Source: an uncultured Christensenella sp. (GTDB lineage Bacteria > Bacillota > Clostridia > Christensenellales > Borkfalkiaceae). From it: a DNA stretch of 32,653 nt. Below the pieces are notes generated by a model. The model was not told the origin of the DNA, did not search any database, and saw nothing but the letters and a program-made list of their open reading frames with translations. The position numbers and the translations under genes were made by a program. Below are positions 11,601-23,600 of this stretch, piece after piece (the stretch's first letter is position 1; each line of letters opens with the position of its first letter). The DNA lies in the NCBI GenBank assembly GCA_910586365.1, contig CAJUGP010000013.1, positions 17,866 through 50,518 of the forward strand. The letters run 5' to 3'.

Positions 11601-14600
11601 GTAACCCTTCATGGTAGGATCTTCGGGTTTTTCCGCGATTTCGCCGTGTTTCACGCTCTGCGACGCGACTGCCGAGCCGCCCTTCGTATCGAAGGATACC
11701 GTGTAGGTGTTCGCCGTCCACTTCGCCGTTACGGTAATATCTGCCGTGACCGCCTCGGTGAAGGTGTATTCGGTATCGCCGACGTACCAGCCCGCGAACG
11801 TATAACCGTTCTTCGTAGGATCGGCGGGTTTCGCAGCGGTTTCGCCTTCCTTCACTTCCTGCGTTTCAAGCGTTACGCCGTCCGCAACGATCGTCACGTA
11901 ATGGAATTTCTCTGCGGGAACTTCCTGCTTCGTCCACTTCGCCGTAAGCGTGATATCTCCCGTTACGGGCGCGGTGAAATCGTATGCGGTTTCGCCGTTA
12001 TACCAACCGCCGAAGATATAACCTTCTTTGACGGGAGCGGCAGGCTCTGCAACCGTTTCGCCGTCGGCGATCTTCAAGGTATTGACTACGCCGTCGTTCT
12101 CAAACGTTACCGTATGGTAAACAACGGGTGCGGGATCGCCGCCGCCGATTTCTTCTTCCGTCCACTTCGCATAAACGTTCGTGTCGTTCTTGACCGCGCC
12201 GAACGTATAGGCAACCGTGCAAGCCGCATCCTCGAACCAACCCGCAAACACGTAACGCTTATTCGCCGCGTCTGCGTGTTCTTTGGTAGGCGTTGCGGGA
12301 ACGGCAACCGTTTCGCCGTATTTCACGGTTTCACGGCTCAATTCGCTCGTGCCGTCGTAGAATACGACCGTGTAATCGTTGGCATTCCAGCTTGCGCTGA
12401 GCGTGAAGCTCTCGCTCACGTTGCTCTCGAAGTCGTACGCTACGCCGTCTTTCGTCCACGCGCTGAGCGTATGACCTTCTTTCACGAGATCCGTAGGCGC
12501 GCTGACTTTGCCGCCTTCGACGACCGTAACGACTTTCACCGCTACGCCGTCCACTTCAAACGTGACGTAATAAGTATCCTTTTCGGGCTGATCGGGATCG
12601 ACGGGCGCCTGCGCTTCAAACTTCGCGGTGATCGTAACGTCTGCCGTCACGGGCGCGTTGAAGTCGTATTCGTCGTCGCCGACGTACCAACCCTTAAATA
12701 CATAACCCTCTTTCTCGGGAGCGGCAGGCATTTCCACCGTCTTGCCCGATTCCACCGTCTTAACCGTCGTCTCGCCGTCCACGTCGAACGTGACCTTATG
12801 ATATACGACGGGCACAGGGGGTTCGGGTTCCGTGCTGTTTTCGATCCACTTCGCATAGACCGTCGTGCCGTTTGCGGTGACTGCGCCGAACGCATATTCG
12901 CTCGTGCAAGCCGCTTCGTTATACCAGCCGCCGAACGTGTAGCCTTCTCTTTCGGGTGCTTCGGGCGCGACTGCCGCGTCGCCGTGCTTCACGGTGACTT
13001 GCGTTGCCGTCGATCCCTCGTAATTCCAATCGAACGTAACCGTATATTCGTTACGCGTCCAGCTTGCGCTGAGCGTGAAGCTTGCGCTCACTTCGCTGTC
13101 GAAGTCGTACGCTACGCCGTCTTTCGTCCACGCGCTGAGCGTGTAGCCGTCTTTCGTAAGCGTCGGCGCGCTGACTTTGCCGTTCGCTTCCACCGTTTCA
13201 ACCTTAACGGTTACGCCGTCTACCGCGAAGGTTACGACGAATTTTTCGGGCTGAGGATCGGTGCCGCCGACTTCGTTCCACTGCGCCACAAGCGTGATAT
13301 CGCCCGTTACCGCTGCGAAATCATATGCGCCGCCGTCCTTCACATTCCAGCCTGCGAACACGAAACCGTCTTTGCTCACCGTAGGAGGCGTAACGATGTC
13401 GCCGTGTTTCACGGTCTGCGTAGCATTGCCGTCGACAAGCACGCCGCCGTCAAGCTCAAACGTGACCGTGTAGGTTTTCACGTTCCACTTCGCGGTAAGC
13501 GTGATATTTTCGGTGACGGGCGTCGAGAAATCGTATGCCGCCGCGCCGAGATACCAACCGCCGAACGTGTAGCCTTCTCTTTCGGGGGTCGCGGGAGCGG
13601 TTACGATGCCGCCGTGCCGCACGGTCTTGGTTGCACTCTCGCCTTCGGCAAGCGCGCCGCCGTTCGCATCGAACGTGACCGTCACTTCGATCGCCGTCCA
13701 CTTCGCATAGAGGTTGAGATCAGCCGTTACTTCGCTGTTGAAATCGTACAGCTTGCCATCGGCGGTATACCAACCGTCGAACGTATAGCCTTCTCTTTCT
13801 GCCGCCGCGGGAGCGACCTTGTTGCCGTAACGAACCGTTACGGGAGCGATCTGCGCCGCGCCCTCGTAATTGAGCGAGAACGTAACCGTATAGGTGATCG
13901 CCGTCCACTTCGCGTACAGCGTGATATCCTTCGTAACGGGCGTATTAAAGCTGTAAGCCTTGCCGTCCGCCGTCGTCCAGCCGCTGAACGTGTAGCCCTC
14001 GCGCGAGGGATTGGTTTCGGGTGCGTTGACCGTTGCGCCGTGGTTTACGGTAAACGAATCGTAGCTGCCCGTACCGCCGTTCGCGTCGAACGAAACGGTG
14101 TATTTATTGATCGTCCATTTCGCGTACAGCGTGTAGTTTTGTTTGATCTGCGTCGTGAAGTCGAACGCTTTGCCGTCTGCCGTCGTCCAACCGCCGAAGG
14201 TGTAGCCCTCTTTGGTCGGGTTCTCGGTAAGCATGATCGTCGCGCCGTGCGCAACCTGGCTTTCCTTGACGTCTTCGCCGTTCACGAACGATACGGTGTA
14301 GAAAATCTGATCCCAAACGGCGTAAACCGTTACGTTTTCCGTCACCGCGCCGAACGCGTACTGCGTGCCTTCCGCACCGTCTTTCGTCGTGTACCAACCG
14401 CGGAAGGTATAGCCTTCTCTTGCGGGATCGGCAGGCTTCTGCGCGCTGCTGCCCGCTACGACCGCCTGCGACGTGATTTCCGCGCCGATATAGTTGAGAT
14501 CGACGGTCACGTAGTAAACGCTTTCATCGGGTGCGCCTGCATCGACCTTCGTCCACTTCGCGTACAGCGTAATGTTGTGCGTTACGACGCCGAAGGTGTA

Positions 14601-17600
14601 AGGATTGTTGAATTCCGCATCCGTGTACCAACCGTCGAAACGGTAGCCTTCTCTCTGCGCAAGCGTCGGCACGGTTGCGTGCTCGCCTTCGAGAATAGGC
14701 TGCGTGGGCACCGTAATGCCGTCCGCATTGGTCACGAACGAAACGTAATAGGTCGGTTTCTCGTCTTTCGACCACTTCGCATAGACAAGCGCGTCTTCGT
14801 ACACTTCGTCGAAGGTGTACGGGCGTCCGTCCGCATAGAACCAGCCGCCGAACACGTAACCTTCGCCGGGAGCCACGGGAGCGGAGGTAACGGTCGTTAC
14901 CTTCTTGCCGTAATCAACGGTAACCGTCTGGAATACGTTTCCGCCCACGTAGGTGTAGAACGTAACCGTGAACGTTTTGATCTTCCAAACCGCCGTAAGC
15001 GTGATCGCGGTGTCTTCTTCTTTCACCGTCGCTCTGTCGGAATCGAAGTCGAGCAGAACGCCGTCTCTCTGCCATTCGACGAAGGTATAGCCTTCTCTCG
15101 TGGGATCGGCGGGTTTCGGAATCTTCGCGCCGACTTCGAGCGCAACGCTCGTCATCTCGCATACGCCGCCGTTCGCGTCGTAGGTCACGACGATTCTTCT
15201 CGCCTCGCGCCAATGCGCGGTAAGCGTGATATCTTCCGTTACGGGCGTCGTGAAATCGTATGCCGTGGTGCCGTTATACCAACCGTTGAACACAAAACCG
15301 ATCTTGGTCGGAGCGGCAGGCTCTGCAACCATTGCGCCCGCTTTCACGGAAACGGGATTCTCCACACCGTTCGCAAACGAACCGCCGTCGGTGTTGAACG
15401 TTACGAGATAGTAGGTTTCCACGATCTGCGACCACTTCGCTTCGACCGTGATATCGCCCGTGATCGGCGCGTTAAAGTTGAACGCCGCGCCGTCTACGAA
15501 CCAGCCCGCAAACACAAATCCGGCTTTTTCGGGAGCGGGAACTTCTGCAACCTTGCCGTTTTCTTCCACGGTAAACGACTTATAAAGCTCGCCGTCTACG
15601 AAGAAGGAAACAAGATAGGTCTTGGGAGCAGGCGTTTCGCCGCCTTCGTCGATCTTCGTCCACTTCGCGTAAACCGTAATGTCTGCCGTCACTGCGCCGA
15701 ACGTATAAGCCGTCGTGCAGGCAGCCTCTTTATACCAGCCGCCGAAGTTGTAGCCTTCGCGGACGGGGGTCTGCATGCCGGCGCTTGCGCCGTTTGCAAC
15801 CTTCACCGTAAGAGGTGCAGGCTCTTCCGTTTCGGGATCGGCGCCGTAGTTGTAGTTAAACGTAACGGTGAATTCGTCCTTGACCCACTTCGCGTATACG
15901 GTCGTATCCTGCGTGATCGGCGCATCGAAGTCGAACGTGTCGCCGTCGTTGCAATCCGCGGTGTTGTACCAACCGCCGAAGATATAACCTTCGAGCGTCG
16001 TCGCGCCGTCTGCGGGACGGGCAACCGTCGTGTTTTCTTCAACGCGCACGCTGTTGATCGGCGTACCCGCGCCCGTGTGGAACGTAACCGCATAGTACGT
16101 GATCGCCTCGTAGCTGCCTTCGAGCGTAACGTCGCCCGTCACGGTGAGAACCGCGCCTTCCGCGATCTTTTCGCCGTTCAGATACCAACCGTCGAAACGG
16201 TAACCTTCTTTCTCCTCCGCCGCGGGAAGGGTCGCTTTTCCGACGCTTTCCTTCACGGGGATCGTGTTATAGACCTCGCCGTCCACCATCAGCGTGACGT
16301 AATAAGTCGCGTCGGGCGCAGGCAATTCTTCGCCGAGCTTCGTCCACTTCGCCGTAAGGGTCATATCTGCCGTTACGGGCGTCGTGAAGTCGTATTCGTT
16401 CTCGCCGAGGTACCAACCCTCGAACTTATAACCGTCTTTCACGGGAGCGACCGGCTCTTTCGCCTGCTCTCCCTTGATCACGATCTGCGTGGCGGTTTCT
16501 TCGCCGTTTTCAAACGTTACGGTGACGTATTCGACGACGGGATCGGGTTCTACGCCGCCTTCCACCGTCTTTTCTTCCCAACGCGCCGTAAGCGTAAGGT
16601 TTGCTTTTACTTCTTCGTTGAAATCGTAAAGCGTTTCGCCGTTATACCAACCCGCGAACACATAACGCTGATTTGCTTCGGTGTGCGCTTTGGTAGGCGT
16701 TGCGGGAACGGTGACTTTTTCGCCGTGTTTCACGATCTGTTCGGCAACGTCCGAACCGCCGTCCGTATTAAACGTAACCGTGTATTCGATCGCCTCGAAC
16801 TTCGCCGTCAGCGTGATGCTTGCGGTGACGTTCGTGTTTTCAACGTCGAACAGAACGTCGGCATCCGTGTACCAACCGAGGAAGGTATAGCCTTCTTTTT
16901 CGGCTGCGGGCGCGGTCGCCTTCGTATCCTTTTCGATCTTCTGCGACGATACCGTCCCGTCAACGACGAACGTAACGTATACGTAGTCTACCGAGGGATC
17001 GGGCGTATCGCCGCCGAGCTTCGTCCACTTCGCCGTCAGCGTGATATCTGCCGTTACGGGCGCGGTGAAGTCGTATTCGCTATCGCCGACGTACCAACCG
17101 TCGAAGATATAACCCTCTTTTTCGGGCGCGGCAGGCATTTCCACCGTCTTGCCCGATTCCACCGTCTTAACCGTCGTTTCGCCGTCCACGTCGAACGTGA
17201 CCTTATGATATACGACGGGCACAGGGGGTTCGGGTTCCGTGCTGTTTTCGATCCACTTCGCATAGACCGTCGTGCCGTTTGCGGTGACTGCGCCGAACGC
17301 ATATTCGCTCGTGCAAGCCGCTTCGTTATACCAGCCGCCGAACGTGTAGCCTTCTCTTTCGGGTGCTTCGGGCGCGACTGCCGCGTCGCCGTGCTTCACG
17401 GTGACTTGCGTTGCCGTCGATCCCTCGTAATTCCAATCGAACGTAACCGTGTACTCGTTGCGCGTCCAACGGGCTTCGAGCGTGAGGTTGCTTTTTTCAA
17501 CCTTTTCGGTAGCGAAATCGAAGGGTTCGGTTTCGTTCTCGCGGAACCAGCCTGCGAACGTGTAACCGTCTTCGCGCGTCGGGTCGGTCGGCTTCGTCAC

Positions 17601-20600
17601 CGTGCCGTCCGCCGTGATTTCGTCCACGGCGTAATTCGTGCCGCGGTCGACAAACGTTACGTAATAAAGCACCTGTTCGCCGTCTGCCGTCCACTTCGCG
17701 TATACGGTCGTATCGCCGTAAACCGCGTCGAACGCATATTTCGTCGTAAAGCTATCTTCTTTATACCAACCTTCAAACGCAAAACCGTCTTTGGTCGGAG
17801 CGGCGGGAACAGTCGCCGATTTGCCGTGTTCCACCGTTTGAGCCGCGACTTCCGTACCGCCGTCCACGTCGAACGTGACGGTGTAAGTCTTGACGACCCA
17901 CTTCGCATAAACCGCAACATCGCCTGCAACGGGTTTCGAGAAATCGAATTCCTCTTCGCCGACGTACCAGCCTGCGAACGTGTAGCCTTCTCTTTCCGCC
18001 ACGGGAGCGGTTGCAAATCCGCCGAACGCCACGGTCTGCGTCGCCAACGTTTCATCGGCAAGCGTGCCGCCGTTTGCGTTAAACGTAACCGTATATTCGT
18101 TGACGTTCCACTTCGCGGTAAGGGTGATATGATCGGTCACGGCGCCGAAATCGTAAGCCGTGTCGCCCAAATACCAACCGCCGAAGGTGTAACCTGCTCT
18201 TTCCGCCACAAGCGCGATCGCCTTCGTACCGTAAGGAACGGTCTGTTCCTGCGTTCTGCCCGTGCCGTCGTTATAATCGAACGTGACCTTCATGGGATTC
18301 GGCGTCCAGCTCGCTTTCAGCGTAAGGTTGCTTTCCACCGTTTCCGTACCGAATGCAAATTTGTCTTCGGTGTCGTTCTTGTACCAACCGTCGAAGGTGT
18401 GACCGACTTTGTTATCGATCGAAGGCTCTTCAACCGTCGAACCCTTTTCAACCGATACGACGCTGTGCACCGCACCGTCAAGCAGATACGTGACGTAAAC
18501 GGTTTCTTTCGCGTCGGGCTGAGCGGATTTCTCGATCCACTTCGCATACGCCGTCGCGTTCTGCGTCACCGCGCCGAACGTGTATTCGCTCATGCAAGCC
18601 GCCTCGTTATACCAGCCGCCGAACACCCAGCTTTCGCCGCGACTCGGAACGACGGGAGCGGTTGCGATTTCATTTTCGTTGACCGCTACGACCGTTTTGA
18701 GATCGTCGTACTGCCAATCGAACGTGACGTAGTAGATCGCGGGATCCTGAGGATTGACGGGCGACCACTTCGCATACACGTCGAGATCCGCCGTTACTGC
18801 GCCGAAGTCATATTCGCCGCCGTTCGCCGTGTACCAACCGACAAAGATATAACCCGTCTTGATGGGCGCGGAGTTAACGGTCGCCGTGCCGCCGTAAGGG
18901 ATATTTTCGCAGACTTCGTGCACGGTCTGCGTTTCCGCATCCGCATAGAAGGTTACCGTAAAGGTTTCCGCGATCCACTTCGCGTGGAGCGTGAGCTGAC
19001 CCGTTACGACTGCGTTGAAGTCGTAAGCCACGGTAAGATCGGCATCGACGTACCAACCGTCGAACGTGTAGTGTGCTCTCGTCGGATCGGCGGGCTTCGT
19101 AAGCTTTCCGCCTTCCGCAACGGTTACGGGTGCAACCGTGCTCGCGCCTTCGCCCGTGACGAACTGCACGGTGAAATGCGCTTTTTCTTTCCACTGCGCC
19201 ACAAGCGTAATGGATTCGTTCACTTCGGAATCGAAGTTATATTCTTCGCTGCCGAGATTCCAGCCGAGGAAGGTGTAGCCTTCTTTGGTGGGATCGGCGG
19301 GTCTTGCGACCTTGCCGCCTTTTACGACCGCGACCGATGCGATCGGGCTGCCGCCCGCCGTATCGAACGTGACGACGACTTCTTCCGCCGCGACCTGCGT
19401 CCATCTTGCATAAACCGCGGTATCCGCATAAACGGGTCCGAAATCGTACTCGGTGCACAGGTAATAATCCACCGTATCATCGTCGTTGACGATTCTTTCG
19501 ATATACTGTCCTGCTCCGGGAACGGTGTCTCTCGTCGCAAGCTCTCTCGTATACCAACCGCCGAACACATAGCCGTCTCTTACGGGCGCCGTGGGAACGG
19601 TCGGCTTCTGCGCGATCTTCACCTGCTGCGTAATGATTGCGTTCACTCCGTCCGTAAACGTAACGTTGAACGTCATTTCCGTAACGGGCGTCCACTTCGC
19701 GTATACCGTGATATCGCTCATCACGTTCGCGCCGAAATCATAAGGATTCGTGCAAGCCGCGTCCTGATACCAGCCGTCGAAGGTGAAGCCTGCGCGGACG
19801 GGCGTCGTAGGAGGCGCAACCGGCGTTTCTTTCTTGACCGCAACGGGATCGAGACGGGAAGCGCCCGTGTAGTTCAAATCAAACGTGACGTAATATACGT
19901 CGGTGGGTTCGGGTTCAACCGACGACCACTTCGCGTATACGGTGTGCGCGCCGCTCACCGCGCCGAATTCATAGGGAATCAGGCATTCGGAATCGGCAAA
20001 CCAGCCCTCGAACTTATACTGGTCGCGGGTAGGCGTCTGCGGTCTGACCGCGTTCTTGCCGCCTTCCACTTCCTGCGTGATCGTGGTGATTTCTTCGCCG
20101 TCGGCATCGAGACCGAAGTGACCGCCGTGCGCGTTGAACGTGACCGTGAAGTATTCGGGCGTGACGATAATAGAAGTCCACTTCGCATACACGTCGAGAT
20201 TTCTTGTTACTTCGTCGAATTCATATTTGACTTCGTTGCCCTGCGCGTCGAGAATATACCAATACTCGAAGAGATAACCGTCTTTGGAAGGCGTTGCAGG
20301 GACTTCGGGCTTCGTTCCGATCGGCACCGTGACCACAAGGTCGGCGTCGCCGTTGTTGGGCTTGAAGGTAACGACTGCCGAGCTAAGCTTCCAACCTGCG
20401 TAAAGCGTGAGGTTCTCTCTAACGCCCTGCGAGAAGTCGTATTTGCCGCTTTCGTTAAGCGTTGCGGCTGCGTCGTCGCTGACGTACCAGCCCATGAAGG
20501 TGTAACCCTCTTTCACGGGATCGTCGGGCGCGAACGCCTGATTACCCTGAATAACCGTCTGCTGACCGCTGATAACCGTGCCGCCTCTCGAATAGAAGGT

Positions 20601-23600
20601 AACGGTGAATGTGTTTTGCGCGTTCGCGATCCATCTTACGCGAACGGTAAGCGTTTCGGTTTCTGCGTGCGTTGCACCCCAGAATTCGTAATACTTGCCG
20701 CCTGCTTCATAGTACTCGGAAAGAGGCGTATTGTAATCGAAGAAGTGCCAGTATTCGTCGCCCTTCATGATGTACCAACCGCCGAACACATTAGCATCGT
20801 TGGTAGGCGTCTGAGGCATGATAACCTTTTCGCCACCCAATGCCGAGGTCTTATAAAGACCGTCCGTAAAGTCGGGGCTAATACCGCCGTTCGCATGGAA
20901 GGTAATGCCGTAAGATTTTTGTTTAAAACGCGCATAAAGCGTCGTGTTGCCCGTGATCGGCGTGTTGAAATCGAATTCCGTGCCGCCGACGGCGTCCGTA
21001 TACCAACCGAGGAATCTATAACCCGTCTTTTCGGGAACAGCCGGCTCGGTTGCCTTGCTGCCGTGTTTCACGGTTTGCGATTCGATCTCGACAATGCCGC
21101 CCGTCTTGAACGAAACGGTATAGTCGTTCAGCTCGAACTTCGCGTAGATCGTAAGATCGCCGAGCACGACTCTGCTGAAATCGTACTCCTCGTCGTCCGC
21201 CGTGTACCAGCCCACGAACGTATAACCGGGCTTGGAAGGCGTTGCGGGGCGTTCAAGGCGTTCGCCGAATTTCACGTCGATTACCGTTTCTTCTTCGTCA
21301 ACGCTGATAATGATCGTGGCGTGATAGGTGTCGATCATCCACAGCGCGTGGAGTACGACGCCCGTCTGCACGTCTTTTTCGGTGATTTCCGCCGCAAAGT
21401 CGTATTTGATGGGATCGCCCTTATCGTCTACGTCTCTGTACCAGTAAATGAACGTGTAGCCTTCTCTCGTAGGAGGATTGGGCGCGCTGATCGTATCGCC
21501 CACGGCAACCGCCTGACCGATGATAACGCTGCCGCCTGCCGTATCGAACGTGACCGCGGCATAGCCTTCGGGAAGCTCCGTCCACATCGCAACAAGCTCG
21601 ATATTCGTAAGCACGGGGCCGAAGTCGTAACGGCTGCCGATCGTACCGTCCGCCGCTTTCACGTTCCAGCCCGCGAACACATAACCGGGACGGATCGGGG
21701 TTTCGGGAACGGCTGCGCTCGTGCCTTCGTGTACTTCCTGCGTGAACGCGGCGGGAGCGCCTTCATAGCCGTACGAGAACGTGACGTTGCGCATGATCTT
21801 GTTCCATCTTGCGTAAAGCGTGATGTTGCCCGTCACGAGCGTGTTGAAGTTATAAGGCTGCGTGCCTTCGGGATCGGTGCACCAAATATCGAACGTGTAG
21901 TGCTCCTTCACCGGATTGACGGGTTTTTCCACCGTCGAATAGTATTCGTACGTTTCCTTTTCGGGAACGGTGCCGTTCTGCGCGTCGAACGTTACCGTAT
22001 ACATGTTCTTATCGAACTTCGCATACAGCACGAAGTCATTCTTTACGCCGAGCGAGAAGCTGTAAAGCTCCGTAAATTCAAGCGACGTATACCAACCCTT
22101 GAAGGTATGACCTGCCTTCTGCGGCTCGGTAGGCTGCGCCACAGGACGGTTATATTCCACCTCGACCACCGTACGGGTACCGTCGGCGTCGAACGTGACG
22201 TTGTACTTATTGATGACCCACTTCGCATAGAGCGTGAAGTTGGTCGAAATCAGCTGTTTGATCGGGGTTTTGAAGTTGAACGCCGTGGTCATCGCGTTGT
22301 CGATAAACCAACCGCCGAAGGTATACCCCTCTCTCTTCATGTTTTCAGGCTCGACGATCGACTGATCCTCGGCAAGTTCGTTTTCTTCGTAGGTCTGACC
22401 TTCGACCGAAGGACCGCCGTTGGATTCAAACGTGATAACGTACTTTTTCGCCTTTCTCCACCAAGCATAGAGCGTGACTTTTCTTTCCGAATTAACAAGC
22501 TCGCCGTTTACGATCGTATTGAAATCGAAGGGATTCGTCAGTTCCGTATTGGTCGTAATGTTTTCCGTATTGGGGTTACGCGACCAGCCGAGGAAGATGT
22601 AGTCTCCAAGTTTGGGAGCCGTAGGCGTGGTGATCGTTTCACCGAAGTTTACGGTGAACTCTCTTTCTGTAGGATCACCGGTCGTGCCTATGTTGTTCTG
22701 ATAGTTGAAGATAACGGTCGCCGTCATGATCTTAAAGCCCGCGTAGAGGGTAAGATCGCTCTTAACAGCCGTCGACGGATCGAATTTCTGCGTGCAGGCT
22801 TCGTCGGTATACCAACCCGTGAAGTCGTAGTATTCTCTCGTCAAATTATTGGGCAGATCGGGAACCGTGCTGCCGTACGCAACGGTTTTGGCAGGGATAT
22901 TCCCTTCCACAGCGCCGTTCATGACGAAGCTCACGGTGTAAGTGATCTGTTCGTACTTCGCGTAAACGTGCACGTCGTTCGCAGGCATTTTGTAAGTCGA
23001 GAACGAGAACTTCTGCGTGCAAGCCGCATCGGCAAACCAGCCGACGAACACATAGCCTTCGTGTTCGCTTTCTGCAGGCTGAAGCACCGTTCCGTTATAA
23101 TCGACCTTAATATCGCTCGTTTTAACGGGCGCTTGCGCAGGCGCATTGTAAGGGAACTTCACGTCGTTGAAGTTCATGACGTACTGATGGATCGTCCATT
23201 TTGCGATAACCGTAATGTTATCGGTTACGGGCGAGCTTACATTGTCCGTGAAGAAGGGCGTGAGGAATCTTTCGTCGACAAACCAGCCGCCGAAATCATA
23301 ACCCGTTTTCGTGGGTTCGCCGCCCGCAAGCGTGATCGCTTTGTTGAAGCCGAGCGTTACCGAACTGTCTTTCGTATCAAAATTGACCGCAGTTCCGTCA
23401 ACGGTGAACGAATAGGTGCCGTGCGTACCGCCGTTCACGTCGAAGCGGACGGAAACGGATTCCACGTCCCACTTGGCATACAGCTGCAAATCGCCCGTAA
23501 CAGCCAAATTGAAGTTATATTCGTTCGTGCATTCGGGTTCGGTATACCAGCCGCCGAACACAAATCCCGCCTTGGAAGGCGCTGCGGGAACGGTTACGAC

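Larger units (their letters stand above)
10383..19397 (-). repeat. B-repeats 35-75 of the InlB/Listeria-Bacteroides type
   Basis: About 41 tandem units of 66-79 residues. Many are separated by short acidic, Pro-containing linkers such as ENSTEPEPPVPVVYH, KLGGDTPDPSVDYV, EEEIGGGDPAPVVY and AQAPVDPDQPEKDTYY. A subset replaces GGWY by SAWTKDGVAYDF (repeats 63 and 66) or GWTTADGK (58 and 59). This section holds the only near-identical DNA duplication in the array, repeats 44-45 against 64-65, so it is where recent rearrangement is visible. Confidence 0.9.
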
